DNA of 64,000 nt from JBQTIY01 sp052387675 (lineage in GTDB: Bacteria > Planctomycetota > B15-G4): assembly GCA_052387675.1 (NCBI GenBank), contig JBQTIY010000009.1, positions 248,001-312,000 of the forward strand, read 5' to 3'. Below, one piece after another: positions 45,052 through 52,417 of this stretch. Position numbers and translations under genes: made by a program. Numbering within the stretch: position 1 is the stretch's first letter; each line of letters begins with the position of its first letter. The notes under the pieces are model-generated. The model made no database searches. It was not told where the DNA came from and saw nothing but the letters and a program-made list of their open reading frames with translations.

Positions 45052-45627
45052 ATGGAATTTCTAAGCGCTCTGTGGCTGCCAATTCTTGCGGCGGGGGTCT
45101 TTGTCTTCCTGGTGAGTTCGGTCCTGCACATGGTGATCCCGATCCACAAGAACGACTTTCTGCAACTGCCCAACGAGGACAAGGTCATGGCCGCGCTGCG
45201 CGCCAGCGGCGTGCGGCCAGGGCAGTACATGTTTCCACGCGCAAACTCCATGAAGGAGTGCTCCAGCCCGGAGATGCAGGCGAAGTTCAAGCAGGGTCCG
45301 GTGGGCTCGATCATCGTGCTGCCCGATGGGATGCCGAGCATCGGCAAGGCACTGCTGCTGTGGTTCATCTTCTCTTTGCTCATGGGCGCCTTCGCCGGCT
45401 ACCTGGCTTGGCACACACTGGGCCAGGGCGCGCCTTACCTGACCGTTTTCCGCGTCACCGGCACAGTGGCCTTCGTGGGCTACGGCGCCAGTTGCATCAT
45501 CGACTCAATCTGGAAGGGCGTGAGTTGGGGCACGACCTTCAAGTTCATGGTCGACGGCATGCTCTACGCGCTCGTCACAGGCGGAGCCTTCGGCTGGCTC
45601 TGGCCGGCCGCGACGGCTGCGGTCTGA
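45052..45627 (+). CDS. Conserved small integral membrane protein of unknown function
   Basis: A 191-residue protein from ATG 45052, which has GGGAGG 8 nt upstream. It shows an N-terminal helix (LWLPILAAGVFVFLVSSVLHMVI), a cytoplasmic or periplasmic loop of about 80 residues with a single Cys (SMKECSSPEMQAKFKQGPVG), then three helices (LLLWFIFSLLMGAFAGYLAW, VFRVTGTVAFVGYGASCIID, FMVDGMLYALVTGGAFGWLW). The helix and loop layout is well defined, and I do not recognise a functional family. It is convergent with the biotin operon, 41 nt from the end of bioFDA. Confidence 0.75.
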   Translation: MEFLSALWLPILAAGVFVFLVSSVLHMVIPIHKNDFLQLPNEDKVMAALRASGVRPGQYMFPRANSMKECSSPEMQAKFKQGPVGSIIVLPDGMPSIGKALLLWFIFSLLMGAFAGYLAWHTLGQGAPYLTVFRVTGTVAFVGYGASCIIDSIWKGVSWGTTFKFMVDGMLYALVTGGAFGWLWPAATAAV

Positions 45628-45668
45628 GACCCTGACCCGCAGAGCGAGGCCCGCGCAGTCAGGCGCAT

Positions 45669-48600
45669 TCAGGCCTGGGCGGCGAGCGCCTCCGCCAGCA
45701 CCATCTCCGCCATGACCGCCGCGATGCGCGCGGCTTGGGCCTCGCTCGTGCAAGAGGGCGGCATGGCGTAGAGGGTGCTGCCGAGCGGGCGGAGCAAAAC
45801 GCCGCGTTCGGCGGCGAACTCGCGCAGCCGCGGCGCGCGTGCGGCGAGATAGCCGGCCGGCAGCGAGTTCGACTTCGCGCCGGAGTTGACTGCCCGCTGT
45901 GCGGCGGTACTTGCCAGGTGTTGCGGCTCCGGCAATTCCAGCGCCACGATGCCGCCCAAGCGTCGCAGGCCGAGCGCGGAACTCTCGACGCCCTCCGTGC
46001 GCAGGCGCGCGCGCAGGGCCAGCTCGATCTTGCGGCCCAGAGCGTCGAGGCGCGCCGGTGTGTTCTCGCGCCGGCAGATCTCCAGTGAGGCCAGGGCCAC
46101 GGCGCAGGCGATGGGGTGCGCGGTGAAGGAGTGGCCGTGAAAGAAAGCCCGGCCGCGTTCGCTGGCCACGAAGGAGGCGAAGAGCGGCTCCGTAGCCAGC
46201 GTGGCGGCGAGCGGCAAAAGGCCGCCGGTGAGTCCCTTGGCTAGGCACAGCAAGTCGGGCGTGACGCCGGCCTGCTCGCAGGCGAAGAGCGTGCCCGTGC
46301 GCCCAAAGCCGGTCATGACTTCGTCGGCGATGAGCGGCACGCCGTGTCGGTCGCAGTGCGCGCGCACGGCGCGCAGGAAGTCCGGCGCATGCAGGCGCAT
46401 GCCGCCGGCGCCCTGCACCAGCGGTTCGACAATGACGCCCGCGGCGCGCGGCCCCAATTCGGCGAGTGCGGCACCGACGGCGTGCGCGGCGCCGTCCACC
46501 GGCGCGCGGCGAACCGCGAAGAGCAGCGGTGCAAAGGCCCGGAAGAAGGGCTCGGGGTCGCCCACGGCCATCGCGCCGAAGGTGTCGCCGTGATAACCGC
46601 CCTCCAGGGCCACGAAGGTGTCGCGCTCGGGCTGGCCGCGCTGCACGTGCGCCTGCCGGGCCATCTTGAGTGCCACTTCCACGGCCGTGCTGCCATCGTC
46701 GGAGTAGAAGACCCGCGCGAGGCCGGGCGGCGCGACAGCGAGCAGCGCCTCGGCCAGCGCTACCGCCGGCTCGTGCGTGGCGCCCGCGAAGAGTACGTGG
46801 TCCAGAGTGCGCGCCTGGCGCGTCATGGCCTCGATGAGTTCGGGCCGGCCGTGTCCGTGCAGGCTCGTCCACCAAGAGGAAATGGCATCGATGAGCTGCC
46901 GGCCGTCGGCGAGCGTGAGCAGCGCATCGCGCGCCGCGACGACGGGCAGCGGCGCCGGCTCAACGCCTGCGGCGTGCTGCGTGTAGGGGTGCCAAAGTCG
47001 CGCAGCGTCGCGCGCCACGAGGCTCTGGCCGGCGGCGGCGTCCGCGCTCGGCCGGTTCGCAGGCGCCTGAGGAGGCGCGGTGCTTTCCGTTCTGGCCGCT
47101 GCAGCGTCGAGAGAACCCCAGAGTGGTGAAAGGTCGTGGCGCGCAAGCCAGGCATCCAGCGCCGCGGGCGTGAGCACGGAAGTTCCGACGGCCGGAGCGG
47201 GCTGATCGTTGTCGGCCGACTCAGTGAGCGGCGGCAGCTCGTAGATCAGCGGCACGCCGGTGCGCGCGGCGAGCGTGGTGCGGTTGCTCTCATGCGGCGG
47301 CCCGACGAGGAAGAGCGCGGCCGGCACAAGCTCGCGCGCGGCGAGCGCCTCTACGGTGAGCAGCGTGTGGTTGAGTGTGCCGAGGCCGGAGCGCGCCACG
47401 AGCACGATCTGTGGCCGCAGGCGCTGCAGCAGATCAGCCTGTGTTTGTCGGGCGTCGTAGGGCACGAGCAGGCCGCCGGCCAGCTCGATGAGCAGAATCG
47501 GCGGCACGGCTGCCCGTGCAGTCCCGGTGTGCGCAGCCGCGTTCGCGGGATCCGTCTCACGAGTGTGCGTGATCCAGGCTGCTTCAAGTGCTGCGATATC
47601 GATGTGGCTTCCGGCTGCTGCGGCGGCTTCGTGCGGTGAGGCCGGCAGCGGAAAGCTGTGCAGCGGTGGAATGAGGCGCGGAGTACAGGCCGGAGAATCG
47701 GCCGCGCTCACCGTTGCGGTCGCCGTCGGCCCGAGATCGGCGACGAGGCCGCGCACCGTCTCGGTGTCGCTGTCCAGTCCGGTCTGCACGGGTTTCCAGT
47801 ACGTCGCGCGGCCACGTCGCGCGGCGGCCCGCAGCAGCAGCGCGGACACGACCGTCTTGCCCACATTCGTGTCTGTGCCGACCACGACGAGGGGGCGGAC
47901 GGTGGCGTTCGTGGGGTTCGCGGGCGTGCTGGCCGCAGCGACGGTCGTACTGAGGGCGCGGCCGGTGCGAGGCGCGTGCCGCACGATGGCCGCGGCGAGC
48001 GCAGTGACCTCGGCCTCGGAGTTGTGCGCGTGACAGACCAGCCGCAGGCGCGCCGTGCCGGCGGGCACCGTGGGCGGGCGCACCGCGCGAGCCACGAAGC
48101 CCTGCTGGCGCAGCGCGGCTTCAAGAGCCAGTGCCGTGGACTCCTCGCCCAGCACATGCGCCACGATGGCGGCCGCCGGTGCCGGCGCGCCGATCGTCGC
48201 CGCGAGGAGCGCGGCGCGCTCGCGCACCTCGGCTCGTGCGGTGTCGGCCGCGGCGGCCAGCGGAATCGCGGCGCAAAGTCCGCCGGAAACGGCCGGCGAG
48301 ACGCCGCTAGTAAAGACAAAGGAACGCGCATGATTCACGAGGTGTTCGCGCAAGGCCCGGCTGCCGACCACCAGCCCGCCGGCCACGCCCAGCGCCTTGC
48401 CGCCAGTGACGAGCCGCGCCGCGAGACGGCTGCGCGCGGCGGCCGAAAGCGCGCCCTCGGCCTCGAGCTGCGCCCAGAGGCCGGCGCCGCCTGGTCCCAG
48501 CAGGCCCACGGCGTGAGCCTCATCCACGATGAGGCCGGCGTCGTGCCGGGCGCAGACTTCGGCCAGCGCGGCGAGCGGCGCGGCGTCGCCATCCATGCTG

Positions 48601-49115
48601 AAGACGCTCTCCACAAGCACCAAGCGCCTGCGCGCGCCCGCGCCGCGTCGCAGAAGCGTTTCGAGCGCCGCGACATCGCCATGCGGAAAGACCGCAACCT
48701 CAGCGCGCGAGAGCCGCGCCGCGTCGATGAGCGAGGCGTGGTTCAGCTCATCGGAGCAGAGCAGGTCGCCGCGGCCGGCGAGTGCCGAGACCAGGCCGAG
48801 ATTGGCCTGATAGCCGGAGGGAAAGAGCAGCGCGTCCTCGGCGGAGAGCCAGGCTGCTGCGAGCTGTTCGGCCTGCCGGTCGAGCGGGCAGCCGCCGCCG
48901 AGCAGGCGCGCGGCGCGTCCGCCGGCGCCGAACTCGGCGAGGGCCGCGCGCGCGGCCTCGATGACGGCCGTGTGTCCGGCGAGCGAGAGCGTGTCATTGC
49001 TGGTGAAGTCGCGGCCAAGGTCAACCTCGGCGCTCAGTCCGAGCAAGCGGCGCAGGCCCGCACGCTCCCAGGCGGCCATCTCTTGCGCGAGTTCTTCGTC
49101 GAGGTGAGTGGCCAT
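45669..49115 (-). CDS. Trifunctional biotin synthesis protein: BioF-BioD-BioA fusion
   Basis: An 1148-residue protein. Residues 1-390 are 8-amino-7-oxononanoate synthase (BioF): LFPSGYQANLG, SDELNHASLIDAARLS, VDEAHAVGLLGPGGAG and the PLP lysine Lys240 in TGGKALGVAGG. Residues about 407-665 are dethiobiotin synthetase (BioD): the P-loop GTDTNVGKTVV at 413-423 and KPVQTG. Residues about 697-1148 are the adenosylmethionine aminotransferase BioA: LWHPYTQH, DDGSTAVEVALKMARQ, DEVMTGFGRTGTLFACE and the PLP lysine Lys960 in LAKGLTGG. The domains are joined by Ala/Pro/Thr-rich linkers. It would convert pimeloyl-ACP or pimeloyl-CoA to dethiobiotin in one polypeptide. All catalytic motifs look intact. 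It follows bioB by 10 nt. Confidence 0.92.
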   Translation of the reverse strand: MATHLDEELAQEMAAWERAGLRRLLGLSAEVDLGRDFTSNDTLSLAGHTAVIEAARAALAEFGAGGRAARLLGGGCPLDRQAEQLAAAWLSAEDALLFPSGYQANLGLVSALAGRGDLLCSDELNHASLIDAARLSRAEVAVFPHGDVAALETLLRRGAGARRRLVLVESVFSMDGDAAPLAALAEVCARHDAGLIVDEAHAVGLLGPGGAGLWAQLEAEGALSAAARSRLAARLVTGGKALGVAGGLVVGSRALREHLVNHARSFVFTSGVSPAVSGGLCAAIPLAAAADTARAEVRERAALLAATIGAPAPAAAIVAHVLGEESTALALEAALRQQGFVARAVRPPTVPAGTARLRLVCHAHNSEAEVTALAAAIVRHAPRTGRALSTTVAAASTPANPTNATVRPLVVVGTDTNVGKTVVSALLLRAAARRGRATYWKPVQTGLDSDTETVRGLVADLGPTATATVSAADSPACTPRLIPPLHSFPLPASPHEAAAAAGSHIDIAALEAAWITHTRETDPANAAAHTGTARAAVPPILLIELAGGLLVPYDARQTQADLLQRLRPQIVLVARSGLGTLNHTLLTVEALAARELVPAALFLVGPPHESNRTTLAARTGVPLIYELPPLTESADNDQPAPAVGTSVLTPAALDAWLARHDLSPLWGSLDAAAARTESTAPPQAPANRPSADAAAGQSLVARDAARLWHPYTQHAAGVEPAPLPVVAARDALLTLADGRQLIDAISSWWTSLHGHGRPELIEAMTRQARTLDHVLFAGATHEPAVALAEALLAVAPPGLARVFYSDDGSTAVEVALKMARQAHVQRGQPERDTFVALEGGYHGDTFGAMAVGDPEPFFRAFAPLLFAVRRAPVDGAAHAVGAALAELGPRAAGVIVEPLVQGAGGMRLHAPDFLRAVRAHCDRHGVPLIADEVMTGFGRTGTLFACEQAGVTPDLLCLAKGLTGGLLPLAATLATEPLFASFVASERGRAFFHGHSFTAHPIACAVALASLEICRRENTPARLDALGRKIELALRARLRTEGVESSALGLRRLGGIVALELPEPQHLASTAAQRAVNSGAKSNSLPAGYLAARAPRLREFAAERGVLLRPLGSTLYAMPPSCTSEAQAARIAAVMAEMVLAEALAAQA

Positions 49116-49125
49116 GCGCGGCCGC

Positions 49126-50160
49126 TCAGGGGCAGGCGTTCAGGGCGGTGAGGCCCAGCTTGGCCAGCAGCGCGGCGTCGGTCTCGGGCGTGGGATTCGC
49201 GGTGGTGAGCAGCTTGTCGCCGAAGAAAATCGAGTTGGCGCCGGCCAAGAAGCAAAGCGCTTGCCCGGCCTCGCTGAGTTCGCGGCGTCCGGCGCTGAGG
49301 CGTAGCGTGGTCTTGGGCATGAGCAGTCGCGCCACCGCGACGACGCGCACAATCTCGGTCCAGTCGGGTGGCTCGGCGCCCTCCAGCGGCGTGCCCGGCA
49401 CGGCCACCAGCGTGTTGATCGGCACGCTTTCAGGCTGCGGATCGAGCGTCGCGAGCTGGTGCAGCAGCTCGGCGCGCGCGGGCCGGCCCTCGCCCAGCCC
49501 CAGGATGCCGCCGCTGCACACGTGGATGCCGGCGCCACGCACGGCCGCAAGTGTGGCCAGCCGATCGCCCAGCGTGTGCGAGGTGATGACCTGCTCGTAG
49601 TGGCTCGCGCCGGTGTCGAGATTGTGGTTGTAGTAGTCCAGGCCGGCCTCGGCGAGGCGCTGCGCCTGATGCGGCTGCAGCATGCCGAGCGTGACGCAGG
49701 TCTCCATGCCCAGCGCCTTGACCTCGCGCACCATGGCGAGCACGCGCTCGAAGTCGTCGCCGTCGCGGACTTCGCGCCACGCTGCGCCCATGCAGAAGCG
49801 GTCGGCGCCCTCGGTGCGCGCGCGGCGCGCCTCGTCGACCACGGTTTCCAGCGGCAGCAGCGGCTCGCGCACCAAGCCGGTCTTGGCATGCGCGCTCTGG
49901 CTGCAGTAGCCGCAGTCCTCTGGGCAGCCGCCGGTCTTCACCGACAAGAGTTGGCTGCACTGCACGCGGGCCGGGTCGTGATGCTCGCGATGCAGAGCCG
50001 CCGCCTCGAAGACCAAGTCCAGCAGCGGGCGGTCGAGCAAGGCCGCGACCTCGGCCACGGTGGCCCGACTCGCCGGTGCGCGCGGCGGCGCCTGCCGGGC
50101 CGGCGCGGCTGGCGCGCAGGCGCCCGTTTCGCTGTGGGTGTGGCTGTGCGCGTGGCTCAT
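49126..50160 (-). CDS. bioB: Biotin synthase
   Basis: A 344-residue radical SAM enzyme that inserts sulphur into dethiobiotin. CPEDCGYCSQSAH contains the [4Fe-4S] ligands Cys79, Cys83 and Cys86 (CX3CX2C). YYNHNLDTGASHYE, CSGGILGLGE and the final SIFFGDKLLTTANP are BioB signatures, including ligands of the [2Fe-2S] cluster. The N-terminus is odd: MSHAHSHTHSETGACAPAAP, a His-rich, Ala/Pro-rich tail of about 30 residues ahead of the family core. The start ATG overlaps the cutC stop (ATGA), and a TACAAT box 9 nt upstream inside cutC may give bioB its own transcript. Confidence 0.93.
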   Translation of the reverse strand: MSHAHSHTHSETGACAPAAPARQAPPRAPASRATVAEVAALLDRPLLDLVFEAAALHREHHDPARVQCSQLLSVKTGGCPEDCGYCSQSAHAKTGLVREPLLPLETVVDEARRARTEGADRFCMGAAWREVRDGDDFERVLAMVREVKALGMETCVTLGMLQPHQAQRLAEAGLDYYNHNLDTGASHYEQVITSHTLGDRLATLAAVRGAGIHVCSGGILGLGEGRPARAELLHQLATLDPQPESVPINTLVAVPGTPLEGAEPPDWTEIVRVVAVARLLMPKTTLRLSAGRRELSEAGQALCFLAGANSIFFGDKLLTTANPTPETDAALLAKLGLTALNACP

Positions 50161-50852
50161 GGTCGCGGGATTGTATCGATCGCGGTGCGCAGCGCGCGCA
50201 CGCGGGCCTTGTTGCCGGCGGGCGGCATGCCGGCCGAGCTGTGCAGCTCGCGCGCGCCGCTGCCGGCCAGGATCGTGGCCGCGTTCTCGGGCCGCACGAC
50301 GCCGGCTGGCACCACGCTCAGGCGATCGCCGGCCCGGTCGACCAGCTCGGCGAGCAGCGGCAGGCCCTTCTCCGCCTTCTTGCCGCCTCCGGAGGTGAGC
50401 ACGCGGCGAAAGCCGAGCTCGATGAGTTCGTTGAGCGCCGGCAGCGGATCGGCAATGAGATCGAAGGCCCGGTGGAAGCAGATCTCCAGGCCCTGGTCGC
50501 GCGCGTGGCGCGCGAGGGCGGCGGTGCCCTTGATGTCGAGGCGCTTGTCCACGAGCAGCACGCCGAAGGCCACGGCCTGCGCACCGGCCGCCTTGGCGAC
50601 GTCGATCTGCTGCCGCATGACGGCGATTTCTTCCGGCAGATAGAAGAAGCGCCCGGCGCGTGGCCGGATGAGCACGGTGCAGGGCTTGCCGAGCGAGGGC
50701 AGGCCGGCGAGCAGCTCGGCTTCGGGCATGAGTCCATCGAGTGCGAGCTGCGAGCAAAGTTCCAAACGGTCGGCGCCGCCGGCCACGGCCGCACGCGCGC
50801 CGGCCAGAGACTCGACGCAGATCTCAAGGATCACGCTCGAAGCCGGACTCAT
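50157..50852 (-). CDS. cutC: CutC family protein
   Basis: A 231-residue TIM-barrel protein of the usual CutC length. ILEICVESLAGARAAVAGGADRLELCS is the family opening, followed by VLIRPRAGRFFY, VFGVLL-type strand AVAFGVLLVDKRLDI, CFHRAFDLI and VLTSGG. CutC was linked to copper homeostasis in E. coli, but its enzymatic role is unsettled. It overlaps both neighbours by ATGA (selenoprotein-like gene upstream, bioB downstream), so it is translated as part of the biotin operon. Why it sits there is unknown. Confidence 0.88.
   Translation of the reverse strand: MSPASSVILEICVESLAGARAAVAGGADRLELCSQLALDGLMPEAELLAGLPSLGKPCTVLIRPRAGRFFYLPEEIAVMRQQIDVAKAAGAQAVAFGVLLVDKRLDIKGTAALARHARDQGLEICFHRAFDLIADPLPALNELIELGFRRVLTSGGGKKAEKGLPLLAELVDRAGDRLSVVPAGVVRPENAATILAGSGARELHSSAGMPPAGNKARVRALRTAIDTIPRP
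50170..50175 (-). promoter_or_regulatory. TACAAT box before bioB, inside the 3' end of cutC
   Basis: TACAATCCCGCGACCATG on the minus strand: the box is 9 nt from ATG 50160. Apart from one extra C the block equals that before the gene at 9195. It suggests an internal promoter within the operon. Confidence 0.45.
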
Positions 50853-52288
50853 CGCTGCTGCTCCGGGGGCGTCGCCTCACCCGGACGCTGGATCCACGAG
50901 GCTTCATAGAGATCGATGAAGGCGGGCGGGATACGCGTGACGCCATCGTCGGGCGCGAGCGAGAAGACCCAGCCGATTGGGCCGGCCTCTTCTGCGCGGC
51001 GGTTGTTGAGCCAGCCGCTGCCGCGCCGCTCGCCGAGGGCGACAAGCTCAAAGTCCAGGAAGCGCCCCTCGTCGAGGTCGTAGGTGGCGAGGCCCAGCAG
51101 CGTGGCGCTCACCGTGCGCGGGAAGCTGTCGGGCGCGGCCCAGTCGCCGGGCGCGGCGTCCGGATCGGGCCGTCCGTCATCCTCGGCGCGCGTTGCGCCG
51201 CGAAACTGCAGCGTGAGGCGCGTGCCTTCGCGCACCAGGACCTGGACATGCATCTCGCTCTCGGCCGCAACCTGTCGCGGCGAGAAAGGCAGCGTCTGTC
51301 CGCGCACATTGTCCACCAAGTGAAAACGTACGAGGCGCTCCAGGAGTGCGCGCGGCACGGAATAGCTTCTGCCGGGGCGCGCGTCGGCCGGCACGAGCGC
51401 GCGGGCCTCCTCGGCACTGAACCAGACAAAGTCGCGGTTGCTCGGGCGAGCCGGCTCGGCCTGCGGGTCGAGGCTCGCGGGCAGGTCGCGCACCGTGCGC
51501 TGCAGCACTAGGCCGCCCTCGGGGTAGCTCCATTCCCAGCGATGCGCGGGCGCGATGCCGGCGCCAGCGGGCAGCCAGCGCTCGGCCTCGGGCAGAGCGG
51601 CCCACGCGGACTGCGCACTCTCCAGCATCGTCAGCACTGAGGCCGGATCGAGCGCATTGACCGAACCAAGCAGCACGCCGCTCGGCGCGCAGGCGTAAAT
51701 GCCCTGGCGCGTGCCGCCGTCGCTGCCCGGCTCCGGCTCGCCGCTGCCGTAGTGGCCTTGGTTTGCCATGGCCTGGAAATGCCGGCACTCGGCGTCATCG
51801 CCGCGCTGCAGGCGCCAGGTCTCGTCGGCCGCCGGCAAAAAGTCCTGCGCCGCGCTCAGCACGCGCTCATCACTCCAGACGGACGCACGGCCCGCCACTC
51901 CATTGTTTCAGGTACAGCCCAGCGGGTGGCCGTTCATCACCCAGAGCAAGAGCGGACGGCGCTGTTCCTGTGCGGCGGCGAGGCCTTCGGCGTAGCTCGT
52001 GCGCCAGGGCAGGGAGGCCCAGGCCAACTCCGCGGGCTGCGGCGCGATGTGCGCGTGCCAAGCCTCGAAACTCGCCATGCCAAGCAGCCGGTGCGGATCG
52101 TGAACGTCGGGCTTGGTCTCTGGCGCCGTCGAGTCCAGCAAGGCGGTGAGGGTCCGCGAGGAGATGGGCGAGTCGGCCGGCGACTGGGCTGGCGCCGGAC
52201 TTGGCGGACTGCCGCCCTTGTCGGCGGATGGGCCGGCGCAGGCGCAGCTCAACAGGCAGGCCAGCAGTGCGATGCTTTCAGTCCTCAT
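50849..52288 (-). CDS. Probable selenoprotein: thioredoxin-like lipoprotein with Cys-Thr-Sec motif
   Basis: The frame runs from ATG 52288 (GGAGG 6 nt upstream) to TGA 50849-50851, with one in-frame TGA at 51908-51910 (residue 127). Read as selenocysteine it gives 479 residues. The signal has lipobox candidates (CLLSCACAG). A thioredoxin-like fold spans the TGA: AEGLAAAQEQRRPLLLWV is helix then strand, NGHPLGCT-U-NNGVAG is the active-site loop with Cys125 and Sec127, and RQGIYACAPSGVLLG with the helix after it is the second half. The remaining about 220 residues are not recognised. Both sides of the TGA keep one frame, codon style and fold, and a SECIS-like hairpin follows. The terminal stop is also TGA but has no such context. 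A simple nonsense mutation is the alternative. First gene of the cutC-bioB-bioFDA operon. Confidence 0.75.
51878..51910 (-). promoter_or_regulatory. In-frame UGA with SECIS-like hairpin
   Basis: UGA at 51908-51910 is followed by 11 nt and then a hairpin at 51896-51878: GGCGGGC pairs with GUCCGUC (seven pairs, two of them G-U), closing a 5-nt loop CGUGC that contains the apical GU bound by bacterial SelB. The distance and the apical GU match what is known for bacterial SECIS elements such as that of E. coli fdhF. Confidence 0.65.
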
Positions 52289-52402
52289 GGCAGGCCTCCG
52301 CGAGAAGCGCGCACGCTACCACAGCGCCGCGAGTTCCCTCCCACGCAGCGCGCTGTTTCCCGCGTCGCGCGAACTCCCTTCGGATGGACGGGCCGCGTCG
52401 GC

Positions 52403-52408
52403 TAGGCT
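52403..52408 (+). promoter_or_regulatory. TANNNT -10-like box close to start (TAGGCT)
   Basis: TAGGCT with a 9-nt spacer to ATG 52418. Confidence 0.3.
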
Positions 52409-52417
52409 CGGACTCCG

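Noticed and set aside
50849..52288. Treating 50849-51898 and 51908-52288 as two separate genes, or the locus as a simple pseudogene
   Set aside because: They share one frame, the split falls inside a thioredoxin-like active-site loop, the second part has no ribosome site or sensible N-terminus, and a SECIS-like hairpin follows the TGA.
52289..52417. BirA-type operator before the biotin operon
   Set aside because: No A+T-rich TTGTAAACC-type palindrome is present between the divergent starts.
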